NCBI GenBank assembly: GCA_905221605.1
Contig: CAJNDS010000720.1
Span: 1 to 64,000 of the forward strand
Direction: 5' to 3'
Source: Symbiodinium natans
Taxonomy: Eukaryota; Sar; Dinophyceae; Suessiales; Symbiodiniaceae
DNA: 64,000 nucleotides
Both the position numbers and the translations under genes were made by a program. Shown here piece by piece: positions 1 through 37,300 of the stretch (positions are counted from its first letter, which is position 1; each line of letters opens with the position of its first letter). The notes under the pieces were generated by a model that worked only from the letters and a program-made list of their open reading frames with translations, had not been told where the DNA came from and did not search any database.

Positions 1-1124
1 GGGAGTTTGGGCTGGTCGCCTTGATGGGTGGAGGCCCTCGCCCGCTTTGAGGGACTCCCTTCCTTCTTGGTTCCTAATCATATGCTCCTGAGCCCTCAAG
101 TGCTCTAACCTAAACCCTGCTGGCAACTCAGCCATGAACGAGCAGGTAGCTTTGGAGGGGGGAATGGGGGAGGGTCAGCGTAGAAATGGTATAGCCGCTA
201 GGTCTGACCTAGCAATTGCGACGCCCAGCCAGACACGACAGTGCACATGAGCGGGAAGACATGGAAGGTAAAGCTACTGGTTCCCAAGCTGGGAGTGAGG
301 GAAGCAGGAACCAATATATACACATATAATATATATATATATATACATACACATATATCTACCCTTTCAGGGGTTCTACCCTTCAAAAGCGGAGTCCTTT
401 GGATACCGCAATCGCCCAAAATATATCCTCCGGAACTCCGCTGGCCTGAGCCCTTTGTGGGCCTGTTGTGAGGTCTTCTGAGGACCAGTAGCCCTAAACC
501 CTAAACCCTAGAGCCTAGACCCTAGACCCTAGAGCCTACAGAAAAAGCGGGTTAAATCTTAAGGTGGGGACAGCTGGAGTGTGTCAGGTCAGGTTTGGGA
601 CTTTGGTGGCCAGACAAGGAAGCTGGGGTACAAGGGGTACTTGGAGGTGTATATATATATATATATCAGGATATATATGATATATATATATATATATACA
701 TAAGGATATATATATATATAAGGATATATATATATATATAATATTCAGGGAAATGTCGGGATTACTATCTTTCTTTTTTGTGAGGTTCTTAAGCAAAGAG
801 TAGTAAACCCCCAAACCCTGACCCACAAACGCCAAACGCTCCTTGCTTTCTCGGTGCACGTTGATTTCAAGCCCGAGATGCAGGTGGACCCCCTGAGGGC
901 GTAGGGGTTAGGATTTCGCGTTTCAGGGGTTTGGGGGTCTAGGGGTTCAGGGGTCTTGGGGTCCAGGGGTTTAGGGGTCCAGGGTTTTGGGGTGTAGGGG
1001 TTTGGGGTCTAGGGGTCTAGGGGTCTAGGAGTCTAGGTGTTCTAGGGGGTCTAGGGGGTTTAGTTTAGGGGTTTAGGGGTTGCTTATACGGGGTCTCTTG
1101 GGATCCAACGACGCAAGCTCGAAG
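1..1124. other. Intronic/unassigned, AT microsatellites and heptamer variants
   Basis: Contains (TA)n at about 313-355 and 649-750, degenerate TTTAGGG variants from 900 to 1080, and no supported gene. A short island at about 850-881 (VHVDFKPEMQ before GTGGAC) could be an upstream exon of the acyltransferase but has no clear acceptor. Confidence 0.5.
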
Positions 1125-26613
<25,489 letters not shown>

Positions 26614-28298
26614 AGTTGCAGGTTTTATTTTGGGGTGTACGGTTTATGGTTTAGGCCCAAAAAGTGTCCCCCCGTTTTAGGGGCATAGAGAAGGAAGCCA
26701 GGATAAAGAGCGTCTGGAATTTTAGGGGTTTTGTTGGCGCGCCACGCATGCACGTGCGAAAGGGCTTGAGGATCAATGGCTCAGTCTTCGAGCCCCAGCA
26801 AAGCCACAATACAGCGCTTGAACAGCAGTATCAATACACCTGCTTTATGGGGGGGGCGGGGGGTTCCGAAATTAGGGGTACCTTCTTGGGTCCTTATTAT
26901 AAGGGAATCCTACTATTTGGGATCCCTTTTTTTCGTGAACCCCTATATCTCTGTAGAGTGAGCCGCCCCAACTACCCATCGCATTTAAAAGGCTCCTACA
27001 TTACCTGACTTCGTAAAGCATGCCAGGTGCCTTGCAACTGGGCCTTGGGATATCATCTATATTCCTTGGTGGCCCAGTGGCACCCTTTTTCCCCTTTTTT
27101 GGTTCAACGTTCCCTTATAAAGTAACCTACCCCAAAAAGGGTGCACCTATCATACTATGGTTGCTGGGCTACCAAGATTTCCTTTACTAATAATGGCTCA
27201 GAGGGTGGTGGGCTAGCCAACCTAGACTCAAGAGCTTGTTCAACCAAACCTACATGCACAAAGGATGCAAAAAGAATTCCCCAAAAGGTACGCCTGCGGT
27301 GTCCTAGAACAAGCACGTGGCACACAAATCCCTCCAAAAAAAAGACTGCTGAAGCCTAAACCCTAGACCCGTAACCCCTAAACCCTGAACCTTTTAACGG
27401 AAGCTCCTCCGTTCCTACTTGGAGGTTCGTGGGTTCTTGTCCCTGGGGTTGGGGGCGGGGGGGGGGGGCTTCAAAGTCGCAAAGAGACATGGGTGAGGTC
27501 CTAGCCATGTGCGGAGCTACAGTAGGCTCTATAAAGTTGGAACATCCTTATCCCCGTACCCCAAAAGGTATACTAAAGGGAATCCCAGCTCTAGTCATCC
27601 TTAAACCATACCCTAAACCCTGAACCCTAAACCCGGAACCCTAAACCCTTCATCCTTAATCCAGGGTCCAACTTTCTGGAGTTTATACGGGCCCATGGTT
27701 TCGAGTGTTAACTACAGTTCTACCTGGTTGTAACCTTTTCTGAGGAGGGCAGGGCGAGGGGGGCGGGGGGTGGGGCCTCCAAGCATACTTAGAACTGCGC
27801 CTACTTGCATAAGCCTTCAGGCCTCTAAGTAGGTTTTAAGTAGAGTAACCCTAAACCCTAAACCCTAAACCCTAAACCCCTCAACCCCCGTCAGAGCCCA
27901 CCCTGCAACTGAGGAGGCTCCGACCAGCGCACAAGTGATCGGATCCCCTGAGGCTAAGGTGGGCTGAGGCCGCCCTAAACCCTAAACCCTAAACCCTAAA
28001 CCCTAAACCCTAAATCTCGAACCGGCTTGATCTTTACACTGTAGGATTTAGGGTGCAGGGGGTGGGGCTGTGCAGCCGGACCCTAAACCCTAAACCCTAA
28101 ACCCTAAACTAAACCCTAAACCCTAAACCCTATGAGATATAAGCGGTAGTCTTGGGTGCTGGAAAGTCAGGGCATACAGCGCTGGCGGGACGGGGTAGGT
28201 AACCTTGAACCTTTTTGGTTATATAGAACCCTACTAGATATAAACAGCTCACATTTTTTGGGCTAGGGTATTCAGCCCCTAAACCGACTCTGTCTAAG
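26614..28298. other. Intergenic between gene 1 and gene 2
   Basis: Contains inverted-repeat elements (26868-26945 unit, 27065-27176), poly-G at about 27455-27468, and CCCTAAA tracts at 27847-28130. A small open segment (27914-27958, EAPTSAQVIGSPEAK, GT donor) may be an exon but its phase does not chain. Confidence 0.5.
27065..27176. repeat. TIR element, CTTGGTxGCCCAG family
   Basis: 112 bp with ends CTTGGTGGCCCAG and CTGGGCTACCAAG and an internal CCCTTTTT/AAAAAGGG pairing. Other copies at 51287-51401 and 62536-62653, half copy at 50919-50965. MITE- or introner-like. Confidence 0.82.
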
Positions 28299-28381
28299 CC
28301 AAGAAAAAGGGCAAGGCGGGCGGCTCCCTACTCGAACAGGCCTCTCCCCTTAGCGCACGCGTCGTCCTCAATGGGCTTCGG
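28299..28381 (+). CDS. Gene 2 exon, basic N-terminal segment
   Basis: After GTCTAAG reads KKKGKAGGSLLEQASPLSAR then VVLNGLR, ending phase 0 at GTATGA. Two leading bases imply an upstream exon, plausibly carrying the start codon. Confidence 0.55.
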
Positions 28382-31300
28382 GTATGATACCCGAGCCAGG
28401 CGTTGCACATGGGCAGAGGCGTGGCCGAAACAAGCCACCCCGCACAATTTGCCGTCTCCGTTCGAGGAACCCGGAACCATGGACCACGGTCTTCAGAGAC
28501 GTGATGCCCAGCACTGGAAATTTCAAGTCTTCCCTATATCCCCAAGGCTCCAAATAGCCCAAAGTCTGTATTCTTTCCAGACTTTAGACCCCGATGTAGG
28601 CCTTATTTGTATACTTGGAGCCCTAAAATATCTATTAGTATTGTTAGTAGTAGTATTATTATTACTATCATGAATACTATTATTATTACATTATTACTAC
28701 ATTATTATGATTATTATTCTGATTATTATTGCTACTGCAGCCATACCAGCGCCACGAAGCCTTCGAAGCCCATTGCCTTGATCCCTTAGGCCCGACAGCC
28801 CAGCATGGATCCCGTGAAGGTCGTAGTGAACGGATTGTTTGCCTCATAAACATTTGGGGGTTTTCGATATATTAGGGGTACCCCTTAAAATGCGGGAACG
28901 GTATGTTTGCCTCAAACATATGGGGGTTTTCGATATATTAGGGGTACCCCTGATCATAAGGGGATCCTACTATTTGGGGTCTATAAGAATATTAGGGGTA
29001 CCCCTTAAAATAAGGGGATCCTGTTATTTGGGGTCTATAACAAGGGTCCCGCCCCCCCGGCTTGTTTTCGTAAACCCCCATTTCTTCCTCGGACTGACTG
29101 CAAGTCTTCCATGATCACTGTAGGCAGGTTTTGCAGAAGACTGCACAGCAACGGCTGCCGCACAGGAATGGGAGCAACATGTCGGCCAGGATGGCTACGA
29201 CTCAGTCTTTGGGGATGTATCCCTATCACCTACGTCCTAACCCAGCACTTGAAATCCTTTCATCTACACTAGAAGCGAGCCCTGAAAAGGGCCCTTAATC
29301 CGACTAATTCTACAAGCACTACGTATGCATTCTTGGTCCTGTTTAAACTGAGACCGAAGTAGTTCATTCTCCCCTAAGCCCTACAACCCGAAACCGTCAT
29401 CATTCATTTACGGACTTGTAGTCAAGGGGATAGATCCTTGGGTCCCAGGGGCGGACCCAAGTCCTAAACCCAACACATCGGCAGGCACTCTTGCACTGAT
29501 AGGGTTTAGGGTTAGGGTTTAGGGTTTAGGGTTTAGGGTTTAGGGTTTAGGGTTTAGGGTTTAGGGTTTAGGGTTTAGGGTTTAGGGTTTAGGGTTTAGG
29601 GTTTAGGGTTTAGGGTTTAGGGTTTAGGGTTTAGGGTTTAGGGCCCTAAGCATTCAGAGTTCCGCCGTGAGAGATGGGTCAGGATTTGGGAGACATCCGA
29701 GCAGCGTTAAATGCCCGGCACGGCATGCGTGTACAGCGCCTTTCGAGGTCGGGATGTTCTTTGGCCTCCGGAGGAGGTGTTCTTAGAGAAGTTACCCTAA
29801 ACCCTAAACCCCAAACCCTAAACCCTAAACGGCACGTAGAGGTCGGTGGGAGCTCCACGAAAGTGGAAGCTTTAAGCTACTGACCCCTGGCCAGCTTCTC
29901 ATTGCCTTTGGAGATGAAAGTCCGACGTGGGGACGAGGGAAGCCATGGACCTCTAAACCCGAAGATTCCAACTCCCAGGAGCCACCGAAAATCTGAAATT
30001 GGCGTTGAGGGTTTGGAGTTTAGGGTTTAGGGTTTAGGGTTTAGGGTTTAGGGTTTAGGGTTTAGGGTTTAGGGTTTAGGGTTTAGGGTACCCGAAGCCC
30101 TCCAGAAACTGAATGGCAGAGAGCCCCTCACCCTCGGTTGAGGTATCGCGAAGCGCGGACTGTTGGACTGTATTGTCAGTGGTGGCCTAGAAAGCTGAGC
30201 ACTAGTATGGGAATGAGAAGGAACTTGACAGCTGAGCCTGCCTGGGTAGGAGAGGTCAGCCGTTTGGGTCTCAGGGAGGTGGTTGAGAGAGGCTAAGTGC
30301 TTCCGACGCTGTCAGGGAAGGAGGCCCCAGCCTCTAAACCCTACACCCCCGAACCCGGAAAAGGGCAGTTGGGCGCATTCTTCTTGATTTTCTTGCGGGA
30401 TCGTTTTCGGAGGGAAATTTGCGGCTTCGTAAGGAACAAGCCTTCTGGGAAGGGAGAAGCGCCGGACCCGGACCCTGCACTTTCGGCTCTAGGGATAGCC
30501 TTGGAAGGGGCACGAGAGAGGGGAGGAGGGGAGGGAAAGGACCCAAGGCTTTGAGGATTGGAGAGAGTCTGCCCTAAACCCTAAACCCTAGACCCTGCTA
30601 ACAGGGCGCCTAAAGGTCGAAGCCCGAGCTTGTTGAGAGGTGGCTGTTGAGGGTTGCCAGGGGGCTGCTTGGGTTTAGGGTTCAGGGTTTAGGGTCTAGG
30701 GTCTAGGGTCTAGTTTCAAGTCAAGGGCCATGGTTTGATATAGCACCGGCACTTAACTGCACCTTCATCCCAATCAAGAGAAGTGCGGGTTGAGGCGCCC
30801 CCCCCCCCGTCCCCTTGTTCACCCTGTGGCCATGCTGCCGGACAGCCCCAAGGCAGAGGCACGGCGGAGTTCCCCTGCGATTTTTTGAGGGTCATGGGGT
30901 CGTCAGGGTTCAGGGTTTGGGTTGAGGGTTTTAGGGTTCAGGGTTCAGGGTTCAGGGTTCAGGGTTCAGGGTTCAGGGTTCAGGGTTCAGGGTTCAGGGT
31001 GTAGGGTTTAGGGTTTAGGGTTTAGGGTTTAGGGTTTAGTCTTCGCAGACTGGCCCCTCTAATGGTGGAGGGTTTAGGGTTTCGGGGCTATCAAGTCCGA
31101 GAAGCCCTCCTCAACAAACCCCCAAACCGCCGAAGCTCCTAAAGTAAAACCCTCAACGCGCCAGACATTCTAAACCCCAAAATCAGGCGCCTGAAGACCT
31201 CAAACCCTTTCAACCCTAAACCTTTGACCCCAAAAGCTACATCCGGCACTATCCTGAATCCTCAACGTCAAAACCGAAATCCTAACCCTTAAACCAGCCC

Positions 31301-34300
31301 CAAACCCGAAACCCCAAGCCCGAAACCCTCAACCCCAAACCCTAAACCCAAAAGCCAAAAGCCTAAACCCGAAACCCTTGTGCGAGAGTGAGCGACTAAA
31401 CCCGAAACCCTAAACGCCAGGCCCAGTTAGCCCAGCGCCTTCAGCGCCCCTGCGGGCGATCGCAGCTTCCGGAGCTCAGGGCTTCGTCTTAGGGCTCTAG
31501 GCTTTAGGGTATAGGGTTTAGGAATTAGGGTTTAGGATGGTTTGGTGAAGGGCTTAGAGTTTAGGGCTTCTTCTGGCGTAGGGGGCTTGGGAGGTTAGGG
31601 TTTTTTTTGGTTTATGGCTTTGGGTTTAGGATTTCGGTTTTGAGTCTAGGGCCGTAGGGCGCTTAGGAGGTTTGGGTTTTGGGGGTTTGGGGTTTGGGAC
31701 AACTGCAATGTTGCTCCGTTGAAGTTGGCCGCACTCTGGCTGACAACAACCGACAATGTGGCTGCTTGAAAGTACACTCCGCGCCTGGAACAACTGCAAG
31801 GAACGGCTTCTTCGATCCTGAGCCTCCTAGCCGTGAACTTCGGGTGTTTCGGGCAATCCGACAACATGGTCGGATCCCCGTCATCGCTGCGTAGTACGGG
31901 GCGAGGCCCTCGCCGCCGTCTGAAGCAGGGCCAGTTGCGCGCATTCAGACTTCTTACTCCAGGGTCTGGGGGGGTGTGATTGTTCTGAACTTGCACAAGT
32001 AGCTTGTACATATGGTACCCTAAATCCTGAACCCTACACCCTAAACCCTAAACCCTAAACCCTAAACCCTAAACCCTAATAGTATGTATACTACTTCAGC
32101 CGTATGGCTCTTTGGCTGGGCTGGGGTGTACTTGTTGAGAGCCCATTCCCAAACTGTGCGCATTTGTTTCCCCCGGTTTGGGGCTTAGGGTTTGGGATTC
32201 CGGATTTGAGTGTAGAGGCTTAGGGCGCTCGAGGTTCGGATTTTTGTTTGGGGCTTAGGGGGTTGGGTTTAGGATTTCGATTGTGGGTTTTGGGAGTTTA
32301 GAGCTTTGAGGCTTAGAATTAGAGTCCTAAAGATTTTGAAACCTCTGGTTTCCTGACAAACAAAGACAAGGGGCTTAGGAGGTTAGGGGTTGAGGTTTAG
32401 GTTTTTGGTTTCGGTTTTGAGTGTAGGGGCTGAGGGGGCTTCGGAGATTAAAATAGGCCCCCAAATCCTCTTCGGCCGGAAAACTACGCATTGGCGACCT
32501 ACTCTCCCCCCTAAACCCTTAAACCGCCAAGCCCTTAAAGCCTCAGAGCCCCGAAGCCTTAAAGCCATAAAGCCAAAAAATCTGAGAGCCCAAGCACGCA
32601 CCCTCAGAGGCACCCCCAGAGCCACAAAGTCACCGAAGGCGCTGAGCCCTAAACCCTGAACACTGAACCTTGAACCCTAAACCCTAAACCCTAAACCTTA
32701 AACCATAAACCCTAGCCCTAAACCCTAGACCCTAAAGCCCCCTAAAAGCAATGCCTCAGGGATCCAAGCACTAAACCCCTAAACCCTAAACCCTAAACCC
32801 TAAACCCTAAACCCTAAACCCTTCAGCCTTAAGAGCCAGAAGCCTCCGAAGGAGCTGAGCCGATGCCTCTCCGAAATCTGCGTAGCACGGGGCCGAGGTG
32901 GCTCGAACACAAGCGGCCGCTGCAATGGGGTTCGGGAGGGATCTCGAAAAGTTGGGGTTTTGGGTTTAGGGTTTAGGGTTTAGGGTTTAGGGTTTAGAGT
33001 TTAGGGTTTAGGGTTTAGGGTTTAGGGTTTAGGGTTTAGGGTTACCTCCATGCACTCGGGGCCTTGGGGCAACCACCCCAAGCAAGATTTCCCAAGCCCT
33101 CTGGAAAACTCCTTGTAGTCACCACTCTGTTCTCCAAGCGGAGGCATGGAGACTGTCCCAAGGACCGCGTTCAGAAACCTTTCTACCCCCAAACCCTCCA
33201 AAGTCCGGCCTCCCCTGAAACCGTTCTCAACCCAATCAACCTGTACATCCTTGCACAGAGCCACCCTCAGCTCCAATCCCAAAACCCTAAAGCCTGAACC
33301 CCAAACCCTAAACCCTAAACCCTGAACCCTAAACCCTGAACCCTGAACCCTGAACCCTGAACCCTGAATTACAGGGCCCGCATCCGTCAGCCAGGCTCCC
33401 CGCCACCCCGAAGGGCACCTCAAGCCATCGGCGAGTACGTTGGCGGCGCCTCGGGATCTCCAGCTTTCGAGAAGAAGGGGGTTTAGGGTTTAGGGTTTAG
33501 GGTTTAGGGTTTAGGGTTTAGGGTTTAGGGTTTAGGGTTTAGGGTTTAGGGTTCGGACCATATTCTGGTCCCTTATGGCGTTTTAGTGGGTTTCGGGTAC
33601 CTTCCGTGAAGTCCGGGGTACCCCCGAACAAAGGAGCCCATGATTCATCAATAGTCAAGTGCGCTTCATCGGGTCAAACCACCGGATGTGTTTTTGAGAC
33701 TGGGCGTAGAGCTTGCATTGGGTGTAGTACTTCAGGAATTTGGGCATCTATGGATGGCAGACTTTTTGTCCTGTTTGCTTAAGAATCCCCAAGAAATAAT
33801 GAAACAATCATCCCTGTATTTCCTTTTATAAGGAAGATTTGTTTTTGTTTTTGTTGTTTTTGGGGGGGAGGGTTCTCTTATTAATCAAACAGTAGCGCAG
33901 GGCGGGCTTCAGGCGACTTCATGAAGCACACCTGCATTGCTACAGGGCGGAATGGGCCCCCAAGGCCTAAGAAGTTCCAAGTTCATATGCAGTGGGGACC
34001 TATACCCTATACCCTATACCCTAAACCCTAAACCCTAAACCCTAAACCCTAAATCCTAGCCCTTAAGGGAACCCTGATTCCCGGCAGCCCTGCAAAGAAC
34101 CCGGAAAAAAAAAAAAAAAAAAACGCCCGCAACCCTAAAGTCCAAGACGATTCCTGCTAGCTGAGGCACGAAGCGTTGGCGCTTTCGGTCCATACAGGCC
34201 AGGTCAGCCTTGGATCCTGGGTAGATTCATATTTGCTTAAGTGTATTTTTTAAGCCCTAAATGTGTTGCTGAAAGTCGATGTCGGCTGGCCAACTAGGCA

Positions 34301-37300
34301 AGCTAGTGCTCGGCCTACCTTCCTTCATTTTCCACTTCAACCATTCGGTCACGAATCTTGTTCTGAGGCCCTTTCCGTAAATCAGCATTCACGGAAGGCT
34401 CACCTTTTCATAGGAACCGACTGTAATCAAGCATATGTGTCGTGGGGGGGGGGGGGGGGAGGTACAAGCATTGCGAGTAGCAGTTAACTACTCTTATGAT
34501 TCTTTTTCATGCGGGGGCCGGGGGAGGAAAAAGATCTTCAAACCCTAACTGCTACACCCTAGACAAAAGGCTCCAACCCCCAAACAAGGCTCTAAACCCC
34601 CGAAGCCCTTTTTCAGCTGCTCTCTCTGAGATCCTAGGCCCCGCCTCGTGGCGGCACGTCGAAGCCGCAGACCTGCGAGCGGGCTCCATGCCCGCATTGA
34701 GAGCAGTTCTTAAAAGGTGGCACCCTAGTAGCATAAGTTGGTCTCCAACACAGCCAGAGGCTTGGGGTTTAGGGTTTTGGGGTTCAGGTTTGTTGGGTTT
34801 AGAAGGTAGACCGTAGACCCCTAAACCCAAAATCCTGTGCAGCTCGACTAACTATACTCCTGCAGCTACATGGCGCAAGGCCCTCGAGCACAACAGCCCT
34901 ATTCAACCTGTGCCGAGGCCATGCACCCCTTGACCGCAGCGCGCTGGGACATGAAGAGCAAGAGCGAGTCTGACCTGGACTGCTTCGCTGTAGCAGTGTA
35001 TGGTCTGGGCGGGTTTCCGACTGGTGTTGTCTTGATGGTTTGGGAAAGCATATGGTGAGGGAGTTCTGGGGTTGTAACCGAAATCCTGGTGTTGCTCCCT
35101 GCAAAACGAGTTAGCATGACTGGCATGCAAGCAAGCGGGACAGGGGGGGGGGGCCTAGTTTAGGGCTTCTAGAGTTCAGCGCCAGGTAAGGACCTTAGCC
35201 TAATCTAAAGGAGTGAGTGCAGCAGGAGCTCAAACGCTACGGCTACCAACGTGGGCTTCCCCGCATCAAAGGCCGGCAGTGGGCTTGGCAACTTATCAGT
35301 GTGAGCCCCGCGGTATTCGCACGTGGCTGTTCCTAACTACTTAGTATAAGGAACATACTTTATCCAGACTTCCTCAGATTTAGTAGTTGCGTCTCTGAAC
35401 TTGTAGGGTTTCAGGTTTCGGAAGGGCTCCATTCAGTCCTTGAACCAAGCTGCAGATTGAACCCTGAACCCTAAACCCTAAACCCCAAGCCCTAAACCCT
35501 AAACCCTAAATGCTTGCTTCCCTGGAAGGTGGACAGAATGCTCAGTCTCGCTTCGCTGACATAGCACCTCGGGCAGCAGGCCGTCCTGGCCACACTCTGC
35601 TGGGCAGTGGGTTTGGGGTTTAGGGCCGGGGTTTAGGGTTTAGGGTTTAGAGTTGGGAAGCAGAAAAGTGTCGAGTTGCATTAGCTTGCACTGCCTCGTA
35701 TAGCCAACGAAGCCTTGAAAAGCCAATCCTTTTCCCTGCAGATGACTCGGCTCAAGCGGGCAACTAGGTTAGCCACAGCCGGCCTGTCATTGTCGATTCT
35801 TGCTACTTACTTTCAGACCCAGTCGGCCTCATCCTACTTTGAAACATGCATTGCATTGGAAAGAGCCGCTCAATGCTGGGAGGGCTCGTGGCAGTCAGGG
35901 CGCATGTCGGGCAACCTCAAATGCCAACAACGCTTGAATCGCCCCTACACCGAGTCGTTGCAACGCAGAAGCAAGTGAGGCTACAGGCAGCTCTGCAGCG
36001 CCTGCACGACCACGCGGCTACCTTGGGGGGCCAGTGCCTCTCAAGCGAATATTCGAACACACGTGCGAAGGTGAGGTGGAGATGCAGGTTCGGGCACGAA
36101 TGGTTGGCAGCGCCGGGCACAGCCCTCCGGAAAAAGGGCAGTTGGTGTCCTGAGTGCGCAATAGAAGAGAAGAAGCTTGGCCTCAAGAGCTTGAAGGACC
36201 ATGCTAGGAGCTTGGGTGGCGTGTGCCTGGCCGATTCCTACACCAATGTCTACACGAAAGTAAGCTGGCAATGCAAGTTTGGACACGAGTGGCAGGCCAA
36301 ACCTTCCAACATCCTGTACCAAAAGTCTTGGTGCCCACAGTGCTTTCGCGACTCCCAACGAGCGCCAGGAAGCACGCGCAGAAAGATTGATTTGCAGACT
36401 TTGCGGGAACATGCATCTACATTGGGGGGTATGTGTTTGGCGGACGAGTATTTGAATCTGAAATCCAAGTTGGTATGGCAATGTGCCTGCGGCCACACTT
36501 GGCAAGCATCTGCCGGCAACGTGCTGAATGGAAAATCTTGGTGTCCGCAATGTTCCCAGACTAGACCTCTCCGCTTGAAGTTGTTACGTGACCATGCAGC
36601 TGCGTTGAAGGGTCAATGTTTGGCCACTAAATACATCAACAACTCTTCAAAACTGTGGTGGCAATGCAGACATGGTCACGAATGGCAAGCTACACCCGCA
36701 AATATCTTGAACAAAGGCACTTGGTGCCCTCATTGTGCCAAACGAGCACCTATAGGCCTTCCACGGCTTCAGGCACATGCGGCTTCGCTTGGCGGCCTTT
36801 GCTTGGCAGAAAGCTACCAGAACGTGTTCCGAAAGATGACCTGGATGTGTCGACATGGGCATGTGTGGAGTGCCAGCGCCAACAGCGTTCTTAACAGCGG
36901 CACTTGGTGTCCTGATTGCGCAACCAAAACATCGCGGGCAGAGTCAGAAGTCCGACGTATTTTCGAAGACATCTTCTCCCCAGCAAGCTTCGGCACATGT
37001 TTCCCAAGCTTCTTGGAAGGCTTGCAGTTGGATGGGCACAGTCCTGAGATGCAGCTGGGCTTCGAATATCAAGGAGAGCAGCACTACCGCCATGACCACT
37101 TCTTCCATTCTCGGGACCCCCAAAGCTTCCAAAGGCAGTGCGAACGAGATGCTCGGAAGGTGAAGCTGTGCCAGTCGGCGGGCGTGCGCCTGGTGGTCAT
37201 CCCGTATTTTGTCAGGGACAAGAGGACCTTCATTCAGCTGGCTTTGCTGCAGTGGTTCACAATCTCGGAGGTGAACCCAGTCATGCTTGGTACAAAGTTG

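Larger units (their letters stand above)
29217..32835. other. Long intron of gene 2, no strongly supported gene
   Basis: Two large TTTAGGG arrays (29502-29643, 30018-30089), TTCAGGG block (30936-30998), degenerate CCCTAAA text from 31100 to 31420 and short unassigned stretches. Possible exon fragments at 29842 and around 32124 (RMALWLGWGVLVESP) are weak. Confidence 0.55.

Noticed and set aside
28371..28673. 100-residue frame after the first gene 2 exon
   Set aside because: Overlaps the exon end in a different frame and ends in AT-rich microsatellite; probably intronic.
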